Origin: Scandinavium vulneris_A
Lineage (GTDB): Bacteria > Pseudomonadota > Gammaproteobacteria > Enterobacterales > Enterobacteriaceae
Direction of reading: 5' to 3'
Length of the DNA stretch: 64,000 nt
NCBI GenBank assembly: GCA_046518185.1
Contig: JBKGRZ010000002.1
Span: 186,001 to 250,000, forward strand
The notes under the pieces were generated by a model. It was not told where the DNA came from and did no database searches. It saw only the letters and a program-made list of their open reading frames with translations. Positions 37,585 through 46,035 of this stretch are shown piece after piece. Every line of letters begins with the position of its first letter. The stretch's first letter is position 1. Both the position numbers and the translations under genes were made by a program.

Positions 37585-38354
37585 ATCAACTTCCCCTGAA
37601 AAATGGGCACCGATTCAAACAGGTAGCCGTCGAAATCCGGTGCATCTTCATCAGAGAGTTCCAGCAGACTGTTTTTGACGTTTTCGAGGTGCTGCCACAT
37701 CGCCTGCCAGGCCCCCATCACGTCGCGACGACGCAGCGCCGCCAGAATAGTTTGTCTGTCGCCCAGCCACTTAAGGCGGTAGGCGCGGCTGGCAATGTGT
37801 ACATTGAACTGCTGCCACAGCGGGCTGCTGTCCATTTGCAGCCAAATTTTCTCGACCGTGGTTAACAACATCTGATTTTGCGTCGCCCCCGCCAGCACCA
37901 GGTGGAACATTTTGCTGTTGTCCTGGGTGGTGTCGTTGGCCGCGATGGCACGCTGTTCCTGCTCAATAATACGTTTCAGGTTGTCGATATCCGCCCGGGT
38001 CGCCATTTTCGCTGCAAAGGCCGCGATGTTGCTTTCGAGCAGCTGGCGCGCCTGCAAAATTTCAAATGGCCCGACGTCGCTGTTAAGCATCTGCTCTTCT
38101 TCGCTGTCGTTTTCCTGCGGGATACGCATCACGTACACGCCCGAGCCCTGCCGAATATCGACGGTACCCTGCAGCTCGAGCATCAATAAGGCTTCGCGCA
38201 CGATGGTCCGGCTGACGCCATATTTTTCCGCAATGTTTCGCTCTGGCGGCAATCGGGAACCCACCGGATAAAGGCCCTGCATAATCTGGGCACGCAAATC
38301 TTCACCAATTTCCTGGTAAGGTTTTTTTTCCGGCGGAACAACGGCCTTTTCCAC
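37581..38354 (-). CDS. GntR/FadR-family regulator, UxuR/ExuR-like
   Basis: This 257-residue protein has an N-terminal winged helix (LPPERNIAEKYGVSRTIVREALLML) and a C-terminal FCD domain (GPFEILQARQLLESNIAAFAAK, MWQHLENVKNSLLELS). The closest relatives I recognise are UxuR and ExuR, which respond to hexuronate intermediates in E. coli. It is not uxuR by context: no uxuAB or exuT is present. It lies 82 bases downstream of a family 1 glycosidase and overlaps the GNAT gene by four bases. Its effector is unknown. Confidence 0.82.
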   Translation of the reverse strand: MEKAVVPPEKKPYQEIGEDLRAQIMQGLYPVGSRLPPERNIAEKYGVSRTIVREALLMLELQGTVDIRQGSGVYVMRIPQENDSEEEQMLNSDVGPFEILQARQLLESNIAAFAAKMATRADIDNLKRIIEQEQRAIAANDTTQDNSKMFHLVLAGATQNQMLLTTVEKIWLQMDSSPLWQQFNVHIASRAYRLKWLGDRQTILAALRRRDVMGAWQAMWQHLENVKNSLLELSDEDAPDFDGYLFESVPIFQGKLM

Positions 38355-38436
38355 AATATCACCTGTGTCTGCTTGCGGGTGGATGCACAGACCGCCACTC
38401 CTCGCGGTCTGACCGGCGGCTATAGTAGCAAAACCG

Positions 38437-39864
38437 CTATTTCAGTGCCTCATCCACGTTCAGCGTCAACGATCGGTTGTCCCGCAGTTGACGGAACCAG
38501 CTGGCGGATTTTTTTGCCCGCCGCGCCCGGTTGTTTTCCAGATCGATTTCGATAAGCCCATAGCGGTTTTTAAACGCGTTCATCGGTGAGACGTTGTCGG
38601 TGAATGCCCACAGCATGTAGCCGTGGCAGTTGGCACCCTCCTGTTTCGCCCGCAGGGTTTGCCACAGATGTTCGCTGATAAACGCTATCCGGTAGTCGTC
38701 CTCAATCACACCATCGCGATTGCGGAACCGGCCTTCGTTTTCGATGCCCATCCCGCTTTCCGCCACGAACCACGGGAGATTGCGATAATCATTTTTAATG
38801 CGCATCGCCATGTCGTAAATGATTTGCGGGTAGATTTCCCACCCGCGCGAGGTATTCATCCGCCGTCCTGGCAGCTCAAACGGCTCGTAATAATAGGCCG
38901 GATGGAACGGGGTTTCCGGATGCCAGGCGCGTGATGGCGCTTTCACCCGGTGCGGGTAATAAAGATTGATGCCCAACTCATCGACAGTATTGGCCCGGAT
39001 GTCAGCCAGTTCTTCAGCCGTGTACTCCCAGTCGACCTGATGTTTTTCAAGCAGCGTAAACAGCTCCGGGGGATACTCACCGTGAACCATGGGATCGAGA
39101 AACACGCGGTTGTAGAACAGGTCATAACGTTCCGCCGCCTGAACGTCATGCGCAGCGCGTGAACGTGGGTAGGTCACTTCCGGGTTAAGAATACACCCCA
39201 CGCTCCCGCGATAGCCCTTCTCACGGAACAGTTTCACTACTCGCGCCGTCGCCAGCACTTTATGGTGATTCCACTGCATCCAGGTGCCGGTGTTCTGCTC
39301 ATATGGCCAACGCAGCGCATCGAGATACACCCGCGTTTGCACCACAATCGGCTCGTTGAAGGTGAACCAGCGCGTCACCTGGGTGTGATAGCGCGCGAAC
39401 ACTTTCTCCGCATAGCGCACGAACAATTCGACCACTTTTTTAGAAGCCCAGCCGCCATAGGTTTCCAGCAGATAACCCGGCAATTCGTAGTGTTCGAGGC
39501 AAATCATCGGCGTGATGCCGTTAGCATTGAGCTCGGCAAACAGCGCGTCGTAGTACGCGGCGTACTCCTCGTCGACGGTCACGTTTTCGTAGTCGGTGAG
39601 AAAGCGCGACCAGTTAATCGAGGTACGATAGTGGGTCAGACCGGCCTGTTTCATCAGCGCAACGTCTTCGCGGAAGCGGTTGATGAAATCGGTGGCTATC
39701 GCCGGGCCGTAGCCGTTATGCCAGACGTGGCGGTCGTTTTTGTACCAGAGGTCGGGCCAGGAATCCTGCCCCTCTTTCTTGCCGCTCCAGCCTTCCGTTT
39801 GCCAGGCGGAAGCGGCGGCTCCGAGAATAAAATCCTGTGGAATAGCGATCGTTTTCTGACTCAT
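38437..39864 (-). CDS. glycoside hydrolase family 1, probable 6-phospho-beta-glucosidase
   Basis: This 475-residue cytosolic protein has the GH1 acid/base motif TFNEP (Glu171). The nucleophile is Glu369 in WFVAESGMG, where the usual ENG reads ESG. Of the phosphate-binding set known from 6-phospho-glycosidases, Ser426 and Tyr435 are present, but the lysine position is Asn433, next to Lys432. The gene lies seven bases downstream of a PTS permease, so a phosphorylated beta-glucoside is the likely substrate. Start at 39864 (MSQKTIAIPQ); upstream in-frame codons lie within the preceding gene. Confidence 0.85.
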   Translation of the reverse strand: MSQKTIAIPQDFILGAAASAWQTEGWSGKKEGQDSWPDLWYKNDRHVWHNGYGPAIATDFINRFREDVALMKQAGLTHYRTSINWSRFLTDYENVTVDEEYAAYYDALFAELNANGITPMICLEHYELPGYLLETYGGWASKKVVELFVRYAEKVFARYHTQVTRWFTFNEPIVVQTRVYLDALRWPYEQNTGTWMQWNHHKVLATARVVKLFREKGYRGSVGCILNPEVTYPRSRAAHDVQAAERYDLFYNRVFLDPMVHGEYPPELFTLLEKHQVDWEYTAEELADIRANTVDELGINLYYPHRVKAPSRAWHPETPFHPAYYYEPFELPGRRMNTSRGWEIYPQIIYDMAMRIKNDYRNLPWFVAESGMGIENEGRFRNRDGVIEDDYRIAFISEHLWQTLRAKQEGANCHGYMLWAFTDNVSPMNAFKNRYGLIEIDLENNRARRAKKSASWFRQLRDNRSLTLNVDEALK

Positions 39865-39871
39865 GGCGTCC

Positions 39872-41203
39872 TCATGCATTCTCAGTGGCCTGCTGGGCCT
39901 GAAGTTGCGCCTGCTCGGCCCGGCGGGAGGCAATTTTCACAAACGGCAGATAAATAATGATTGAGGTAACGATACAAATCAGCTGAGTGACCACCGCCCC
40001 CATCGAACCGGCGGTCGACAGCCAGGCGTTGATCAACGGCGGCGTGGTCCACGGCACCATCACCACCGCTTTGCCGGCAAACCCGGCGGCGGTCGCGAAA
40101 TATCCGATTGATCCGGTCACCAGCGGGGTGATGATGAACGGGATCGCCAGAATTGGGTTGAGCATAATCGGCATGCCGAAAATCACCGGCTCGTTAATGT
40201 TGAACAGGCCAGGGCCAATCGACAGCTTGGCGATTTCCTTCATCTCTTTACGTTTGGTGGCAATCATTACCGCAATCAGCAGGCCAATCGTCAGCCCGGA
40301 ACCGCCGATGCTCATGTACACATCCCAGAACGGCATGGTGATGATGTTCGGCACCTCTTTGCCCTGCTCGAACGCGCTCATGTTAACCGTAATCGCTCCC
40401 AGCAGGAGCGGTTCACGGATCGGCTTGATCATCTGATTGCCGTGAATACCAATCACCCAGAACAGCTGGGCAACAAACATTAGCAGCAGAATACCCGGCA
40501 GGCTTTGCACCACCCGCTCCAACGGCTGTTGCACCACCTGATACACCGCATCGTACAGATACATGCCGGTCAGTTGATGGAACACGAAACCGAACGTGGC
40601 GATCGCCGTGGTGGTGATGATCGCCGGGATCAGCGCCGAGAACGACGCCGACACGTTGGGCGGCACGGTATCCGGCATTTTGATTTTCAGTCCTGGACGC
40701 CCTTCCAGCCAGCAGTAAATCTCCACCGACAGAATGGCGATAAACATCCCAAGGAACAGGCTACGGGTATCGGAGAACTGACGCAGCAGCACATCTTTCA
40801 CCTGATGCATTTGCCCATCGACCATCATTTCCACGGTGGTCGGCGTCACGCAGATGAAGCAAATCACCGCCAGCAGGCCCGGGAACAGCGTCTTGATGCC
40901 GTTGATCCGCCCGAGCTCAATACCGATTAAAAACACCGCGCCGATGTTCAGAAAGTTCAGGGTGGCGTAGTTAATCGCGCCGGTTATTGGCTTGAGTGCC
41001 GCCAGGAAAGAGAGGGACTGGAAACTGGCAAGACCATTTTTCGGATCCAGTACCATGTTGGAAATCAGTACCGAGAAGGCGCCGACGATGATCACCGGCA
41101 TAAGGGTAATAAAAGAGGATTTGATCGCCATGATATAGCGGTAGCTATTGAATTTAGTGGCGAAACTTCCCAGAGAATCGATCAGCTTTTCCTGAAATGC
41201 CAT
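39872..41203 (-). CDS. PTS EIIC component, lactose/cellobiose family
   Basis: This 443-residue membrane protein has about ten transmembrane helices and the EIIC-Lac family landmarks IGIHGNQMIKP, GSGLTIGLL and FNINEPVIFGMP, the last with the sugar-binding glutamate. It has no EIIA or EIIB domain, and none is encoded nearby, so phosphate must come from EIIA/EIIB proteins elsewhere. Its closest recognised relatives carry cellobiose or other beta-glucosides. It is first in the operon EIIC-GH1-GntR-GNAT and faces a LacI-type gene across a gap with three operator-like repeats. Confidence 0.88.
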   Translation of the reverse strand: MAFQEKLIDSLGSFATKFNSYRYIMAIKSSFITLMPVIIVGAFSVLISNMVLDPKNGLASFQSLSFLAALKPITGAINYATLNFLNIGAVFLIGIELGRINGIKTLFPGLLAVICFICVTPTTVEMMVDGQMHQVKDVLLRQFSDTRSLFLGMFIAILSVEIYCWLEGRPGLKIKMPDTVPPNVSASFSALIPAIITTTAIATFGFVFHQLTGMYLYDAVYQVVQQPLERVVQSLPGILLLMFVAQLFWVIGIHGNQMIKPIREPLLLGAITVNMSAFEQGKEVPNIITMPFWDVYMSIGGSGLTIGLLIAVMIATKRKEMKEIAKLSIGPGLFNINEPVIFGMPIMLNPILAIPFIITPLVTGSIGYFATAAGFAGKAVVMVPWTTPPLINAWLSTAGSMGAVVTQLICIVTSIIIYLPFVKIASRRAEQAQLQAQQATENA

Positions 41204-41260
41204 AAGGGTGATACCTCAAAGGTGGGCTTTTATCAAAATGGGTTTACAGCCTTAATCCAT

Positions 41261-41272
41261 TTGGCATACCAA
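41261..41272. promoter_or_regulatory. operator-like repeat 1 (TTGGCATACCAA)
   Basis: This imperfect palindrome is the first of three copies in the gap between the EIIC operon and its divergent LacI-type regulator. It lies 58 bases before the EIIC start codon. Confidence 0.6.
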
Positions 41273-41323
41273 AAATAACGATGTGTTGGTTAAACTTCTG
41301 TGACTGAGGTCTCACGACGTCAT

Positions 41324-41335
41324 TTGGCATTCCAA
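41324..41335. promoter_or_regulatory. operator-like repeat 2 (TTGGCATTCCAA)
   Basis: The second copy is extended to TTTGGCATTCCAAA. It is centred 63 bases from copy 1. Confidence 0.6.
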
Positions 41336-41355
41336 ATAAACGCCATGTTAAGACA

Positions 41356-41367
41356 TTGGCATACCAC
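41356..41367. promoter_or_regulatory. operator-like repeat 3 (TTGGCATACCAC)
   Basis: The third copy is centred 32 bases from copy 2 and nearest the LacI-type gene. Confidence 0.55.
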
Positions 41368-41502
41368 GTAGTTTTTACAGGGATATTTCAGCGAAGCGCT
41401 GTCAAAAGCGTGATCGCGATAGTTATTTGTTACGAACGCAGAAGATATGCCCCTGAATGTCTGTGATAAACTGCATTCATTATCGGGTCTCAGGAATCAA
41501 CA

Positions 41503-42546
41503 ATGGCAACAATGCTGGATGTCTCACTACGCGCTGGCGTGTCGAAAGCGACCGTTTCCCGCGTACTGAACGGCACAGGTCAGGTTAAAGAAAGCACCCG
41601 TAAGCAGGTGTACAAAGCCATGGAAGAGTTGGGATATCGCCCGAACTTTTTGGCGCGTTCCCTGGCGAACCGGACCAGCAACAGCATCGGCCTGGTGGTC
41701 TCTACGTTTGACGGTTTCTATTTTGGCCGTTTGCTCCAGCAGGCGTCTCGCCAGACGGAAACCCACGGCAAGCAATTGATCGTCACCGACGGGCACGATA
41801 CGCCGGAGCGCGAGGAGCAGGCCGTACAAATGCTCGCCGACCGACAGTGCGATGCCATTGTGCTCTATACCCGCTTTATGAGCGAAAAAGCGATCATGAA
41901 GCTGATTAACTCCATCGCTATGCCGGTGGTGGTTATCAACCGCGACGTCAGCCAGGCACGCGATCGCTGCGTGTTCTTCGAGCAGCAGGATGCCGCATTT
42001 CAGGCGGTGGATTACCTGATAACTCAGGGCCATCGCGAAATCGCCTGTATTACCGTGCCTATTCATACGCCGACCGGCAAAGCGCGCTTGCAAGGCTATC
42101 GCAACGCGCTGGAAAAGCACGGCATCGCCTGGGATCAACGTCGGGTGAAGTACGGGGATTCTGGCATGACGCGCGGCTATGAACTGTGCCAGCAGTTGCT
42201 GGATGAGAAGGTGAAATTCAGCGCCCTGTTTGCCTGTAACGACGATATGGCATTGGGTGCCTCAAAGGCGCTGCATCAGGCAGGATTACGCATTCCGCAC
42301 GATATTTCGCTGTTCGGCTTCGACGACGCCCCCAGCGCAAAGTGGCTTGAACCGGGGCTTTCCACGGTCTATCTGCCTATCGATAACATGATTACCACCG
42401 CCATCGATCAGGCAATTAAACTCGCCAACGATGTGCCGATAGAAACGTTGCCGCCGTTCACCGGGAAACTGGTGCTGCGCGACTCGGTAACCACCGGCCC
42501 GTATTATCAGAACAGTTCCAGCGCCAGCAATTCCTCAATGGTCTGA
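41503..42546 (+). CDS. LacI-family regulator, AscG-like
   Basis: This 347-residue protein has a helix-turn-helix (MLDVSLRAGVSKATVSRVLN) and a sugar-binding domain resembling AscG, the E. coli beta-glucoside repressor. It is divergent from the EIIC operon, with three operator-like palindromes between them, so it is the likely local repressor. The last 13 codons, including an unusual serine/asparagine-rich tail (NSSSASNSSMV), are read from DNA that also encodes the end of lysA on the other strand (40-base overlap). Confidence 0.88.
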   Translation: MATMLDVSLRAGVSKATVSRVLNGTGQVKESTRKQVYKAMEELGYRPNFLARSLANRTSNSIGLVVSTFDGFYFGRLLQQASRQTETHGKQLIVTDGHDTPEREEQAVQMLADRQCDAIVLYTRFMSEKAIMKLINSIAMPVVVINRDVSQARDRCVFFEQQDAAFQAVDYLITQGHREIACITVPIHTPTGKARLQGYRNALEKHGIAWDQRRVKYGDSGMTRGYELCQQLLDEKVKFSALFACNDDMALGASKALHQAGLRIPHDISLFGFDDAPSAKWLEPGLSTVYLPIDNMITTAIDQAIKLANDVPIETLPPFTGKLVLRDSVTTGPYYQNSSSASNSSMV

Positions 42547-43769
42547 CGACGACGGATCAGGCGCGCGCTGCCGTTGTCGAACAGCACTTCCGGTAACAGC
42601 GGACGGCTGTTGTAGTTAGACGACATCGACGCGCCGTAGGCTCCGGTATCGTGCAGCACCAGATAATCCCCCGGTACCACCTGCGGCAGTTCACGCGTTT
42701 CCACTTTGCCGCCTTCCTGCTGCGTAAACACGTCCCCGGACTCACACAACGGGCCCGCCACCACGGTTTCCACCTGCGGAGCCTGGCTCAAATCACGCCC
42801 GTCGCCCGCCAGGGCAGAAATATGGTGATAGCTGCCGTACATCGACGGACGCATCAGATCGTTAAAACCGGCGTCGATCAGCACAAAGTGGCGACTGCCC
42901 ATGTTTTTCACGCTGCGTACCTGCGCCACCAGTACGCCGGATTCCGCGACCAGGAAACGCCCTGGCTCGATCTCCAGTTTCACCGGATGCCCCAGGTGCC
43001 GGGCAATTTGCTCGCGAGCGGCATTCCACAGACCGAAATAGTGTTGGGTATCAATAGTCTCTTCGCCGTAGCGGTAAGGTATAGATAGCCCACCACCGGC
43101 AGAGATGGCCTCAAGATCCTGGCCGAACTCAACAACCTGACGCACCATCGCACCGCACACCTGTTCCAGATGGCCGTAGTCCACGCCTGAGCCGATGTGC
43201 ATGTGAATCCCCACCAACTTGAGCTGATAACGTTGGATGACCTCCAGCGCGTCAGGCAAGTCGCTGTACCAAATCCCGTGTTTGCTGTTCTCGCCACCGG
43301 TGTTGGTTTTTTGGCTATGACCGTGACCAAAACCGGGGTTCACACGCAGCCAGACGCGATGCCCAGGAGACACCGCCCCAAGCTGGGCCAGCATGTCGAC
43401 GGAACCGGCATTCACCGGGATCTTCAGTTCGGCAACGCGGGTGAGCGTCGCCTCATCAATCATGTCCGCCGTGAAGACAATATCGTCCGGGTGGGCCACC
43501 GGATCGTAACCGGCAGCCAGCGCACGTTCGATTTCGCCGAGCGACACCGAATCCACCTTCACGCCCTGCTCACGCATCAGACGCAAAATATGAATGTTCG
43601 AGCAGGCTTTCTGCGCGAATCGCACCACGTCGAACTGGCTGAGCTGGGCGATCTGCTGGCGAATAATCGCCGCGTCGTAAACCCACACCGGGCAGCCAAA
43701 CTCGGCAGGCAGGCGCAGCAGGTTCTCAGCGGTGAGGTCGGTGTCGGAACTGGTCAGTGGGCGTGGCAT
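42507..43769 (-). CDS. lysA: diaminopimelate decarboxylase
   Basis: This 420-residue PLP enzyme has exactly the E. coli length. Lys54 in RFAQKACSN binds PLP, and the C-terminal GPLCESGDVF and YGASMSSNYNSRP blocks complete the active site across the dimer. It makes lysine from meso-diaminopimelate, the last step of the pathway. It is divergent from lysR, whose product activates it in E. coli when lysine is scarce. The 3' end overlaps the LacI-type gene by 40 bases. Confidence 0.97.
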   Translation of the reverse strand: MPRPLTSSDTDLTAENLLRLPAEFGCPVWVYDAAIIRQQIAQLSQFDVVRFAQKACSNIHILRLMREQGVKVDSVSLGEIERALAAGYDPVAHPDDIVFTADMIDEATLTRVAELKIPVNAGSVDMLAQLGAVSPGHRVWLRVNPGFGHGHSQKTNTGGENSKHGIWYSDLPDALEVIQRYQLKLVGIHMHIGSGVDYGHLEQVCGAMVRQVVEFGQDLEAISAGGGLSIPYRYGEETIDTQHYFGLWNAAREQIARHLGHPVKLEIEPGRFLVAESGVLVAQVRSVKNMGSRHFVLIDAGFNDLMRPSMYGSYHHISALAGDGRDLSQAPQVETVVAGPLCESGDVFTQQEGGKVETRELPQVVPGDYLVLHDTGAYGASMSSNYNSRPLLPEVLFDNGSARLIRRRQTIEELLALELF

Positions 43770-43889
43770 GGTGAACTCCGGTGTTATCGCTTTTCATCGA
43801 TTACGCCACAGCCAGCGCGCAATAAAAAATATCGTTTTATCCAGACTTGATGCAAAATTGATATGGATAACGTACCGAAAGGAATTGCC

Positions 43890-44837
43890 ATGCCCGCCGT
43901 CAATTTGCGCCACATCGAAATTTTTCATGCGGTGATGACCACCGGAAACCTGACGGAAGCCGCGACGATGCTGCATACCTCGCAGCCTACCGTCAGCCGC
44001 GAACTCGCCAGGCTTGAGAAAGTGTTAGGCCTGAAGCTGTTTGAGCGCAATCGTGGGCGTTTGCATCCGACCGTTCAGGGTTTGCGTCTATTCGAAGAGG
44101 TGCAACGTTCGTGGTACGGCCTGGACCGCATTCTGAGCACCGCCGAAAGCCTGCGTGAATTTCGCCAGGGTGAGCTTTCGGTGGTGTGTCTGCCGGTATT
44201 CTCGCAGTCTTTTTTACCGGCGCTGTTACAGCCTTTTCTGGCGCGTTTTCCGGACGTCAGCCTGCACATTGTGCCGCAGGAGTCCCCCCTGCTGGAGGAA
44301 TGGCTTTCCGCACAGCGCCATGATCTGGGGCTAACCGAGACGCTGCATACGCCGCCGGGCACGGAACGCACGCCGTTGCTGAGCATGAATGAAGTCTGTG
44401 TCCTGCCCGCAGCGCATCCGCTGGCGGAAAAAACGGTGCTTACGCCGCAGGATTTTGAAGGCCAGAGCTACATCAGCCTGTCGCGCACCGACAGCTATCG
44501 GCAACTGCTGGATGGCCTGTTTGCCGCACATGGGGTACATCGGCGGATGGCGGTAGAAACCCACAGCGCCGCATCCATTTGCGCGATGGTGCGGGCAGGC
44601 GTGGGGATTTCAGTGGTTAACCCGTTTACCGCCCTGGATTACGCTCACAGCGGTGAAGAGAGTGGGATTGCTATTCGCCGCTTCAGCATCGAAGTGCCGT
44701 TTACCGTCAGCCTGATCCGCCCCTTGCATCGACCCGGCTCAGCCCTCGTCGATGCCTTTGTTTGCCATCTGCAAAACAGCGTGCAAACGCTGGTCACACC
44801 GCTGGAAGAGAAACTCAACCGCGTCAGGAAAGCATAA
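43890..44837 (+). CDS. lysR: LysR, transcriptional activator of lysA
   Basis: This 315-residue protein is the orthologue of the founder of the LysR family (E. coli 311 aa). It has a winged helix-turn-helix (NLTEAATMLHTSQPTVSREL) and an effector domain sensing diaminopimelate. I chose the ATG at 43890 (MPAVNLRHIE), preceded by AAAGGA. It is divergent from lysA, and the 120-base gap between them holds the shared control region. The C-terminal tail is slightly longer than in E. coli and overlaps the end of ygeA by 14 bases. Confidence 0.95.
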   Translation: MPAVNLRHIEIFHAVMTTGNLTEAATMLHTSQPTVSRELARLEKVLGLKLFERNRGRLHPTVQGLRLFEEVQRSWYGLDRILSTAESLREFRQGELSVVCLPVFSQSFLPALLQPFLARFPDVSLHIVPQESPLLEEWLSAQRHDLGLTETLHTPPGTERTPLLSMNEVCVLPAAHPLAEKTVLTPQDFEGQSYISLSRTDSYRQLLDGLFAAHGVHRRMAVETHSAASICAMVRAGVGISVVNPFTALDYAHSGEESGIAIRRFSIEVPFTVSLIRPLHRPGSALVDAFVCHLQNSVQTLVTPLEEKLNRVRKA

Positions 44838-45516
44838 AGTCGACGGCATCGGCCGCATGAAGTGCGGCAGTATCGAACACAGGGATCGGGCTGCGTTCTG
44901 CGGGCACCAGCAGGCCGATTTCGGTACAGCCGAAAATGACACCTTCTGCGCCCTCGCCAATCAGGCGGTCGATCACCTGTAAATAATCAGCGCGGGATGC
45001 CTCAGTGAAGGTGCCGAGACACAGCTCTTCGAAGATGATTTGGTTGATTCGTGCACGTTCATCCGCGTCAGGAATAAGCGTGTTGAGCGAGAACTCCTGT
45101 TCGAGGCGGCCACGGTAGAAATCCTGTTCCATCGTGTAGCGCGTGCCTAACAGCGCCACGTTGCGCACGCCCTGTTTTTCGATGGCGCGCCCGGTCGCAT
45201 CCGCAATGTGCAGGAACGGAACCCCGCAGCGCAGCTCGATGTGTGACGCCACTTTGTGCATGGTATTAGTACAGAGCACGATGCCCTCTGCGCCAATGCT
45301 TTCCAGATCGGCCGCCGCCTGCGCCAGCATCTCGCCCGCTTTGTCCCATTCTCCCATCGACTGACAGGTTTCGATTTCCTGAAAATCGACGCTATGCATC
45401 AGGATCTTCGCCGAATGCAGGCCGCCCAGACGCTGTTTGATACCTTCATTAATCAGACGATAGTAAGGAATTGTTGATTCCCAGCTCATGCCGCCGAGCA
45501 GGCCAATAGTTTTCAT
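44824..45516 (-). CDS. ygeA: Asp/Glu racemase-family amino-acid racemase YgeA
   Basis: This is a 230-residue cytosolic enzyme, equal in length to E. coli YgeA, with the two catalytic cysteines of the PLP-independent racemases: Cys82 in VLCTNTMHK and Cys197 in FGCTEIGLL. YgeA is a broad-specificity racemase in E. coli. I chose the ATG at 45516 (MKTIGLLGGMSWE) after AAGGACT. It ends inside the last codons of lysR on the other strand. The next gene in E. coli would be araE, which is absent here. Confidence 0.94.
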   Translation of the reverse strand: MKTIGLLGGMSWESTIPYYRLINEGIKQRLGGLHSAKILMHSVDFQEIETCQSMGEWDKAGEMLAQAAADLESIGAEGIVLCTNTMHKVASHIELRCGVPFLHIADATGRAIEKQGVRNVALLGTRYTMEQDFYRGRLEQEFSLNTLIPDADERARINQIIFEELCLGTFTEASRADYLQVIDRLIGEGAEGVIFGCTEIGLLVPAERSPIPVFDTAALHAADAVDFMLS

Positions 45517-45620
45517 GAATAGTCCTTTCAGAATGTTTTCCACAGTGAACCAGAGATGTGATCAACTTTCCACTTATCAGCACGCCTGTTTTCAACTTAA
45601 TCCGCTTAATATACTCTGAT

Positions 45621-45635
45621 TGAAACAATGTTTCA
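45621..45635 (+). promoter_or_regulatory. KdgR-type operator upstream of kdgF
   Basis: TGAAACAATGTTTCA is a perfect inverted repeat that fits the known KdgR box. It lies 16 bases before the kdgF start, where a bound repressor would block transcription. Confidence 0.8.
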
Positions 45636-45651
45636 CTTTGAGGGCTCTGCG

Positions 45652-45975
45652 ATGTTTGTACGACACAAAGACACCATACTTGAGGATTTGGGCAACGGCG
45701 TAACCCGGCGGATTTTGGCACATGGCGGTAAGATGATGGCGGTGGAAGTTCACTTTGAAACGGGCGCGATTGGCCCGCTGCATAATCATCCGCATGAACA
45801 GTTAACCACCGTGCTGTCAGGTGAGTTTGAATTTACCATCGGCGATGAAACGCAAATTGTGCGGGCGGGCGATACACTCTATAAACAGCCGCACGTGATG
45901 CATGGCTGTGTCTGCTTAAAGGCCGGGACACTGCTTGATACCTTCACCCCGGTGCGAGAAGATTTTCTGAAATAA
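45652..45975 (+). CDS. kdgF: cupin protein KdgF, unsaturated uronate ring-opening factor
   Basis: This is a 107-residue single-cupin protein. Cupin motif 1 is seen as GPLHNHPHEQL (His44, His46, Gln50 as metal ligands, then Gly57), and His84 in PHVMHGC completes the site. In pectin-degrading enterics KdgF speeds the linearisation of unsaturated galacturonate to 5-keto-4-deoxyuronate, the substrate of KduI. The KdgR box in front and kduD-kduI nearby support this. The shorter start at 45652 is preferred, since the upstream codons read through the operator. Confidence 0.85.
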   Translation: MFVRHKDTILEDLGNGVTRRILAHGGKMMAVEVHFETGAIGPLHNHPHEQLTTVLSGEFEFTIGDETQIVRAGDTLYKQPHVMHGCVCLKAGTLLDTFTPVREDFLK

Positions 45976-45999
45976 AAAAGGACACCAACGCCCTTTTTT
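45974..45999. terminator. bidirectional terminator between kdgF and fepE
   Basis: AAAAAAGG pairs with CCTTTTTT around a ten-base loop just after the kdgF stop codon. The A and T arms allow it to work on either strand for these convergent genes. Confidence 0.6.
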
Positions 46000-46035
46000 A
46001 TCTCTGGCCAGGGGGGTTATCACCCATCGCTGGCG

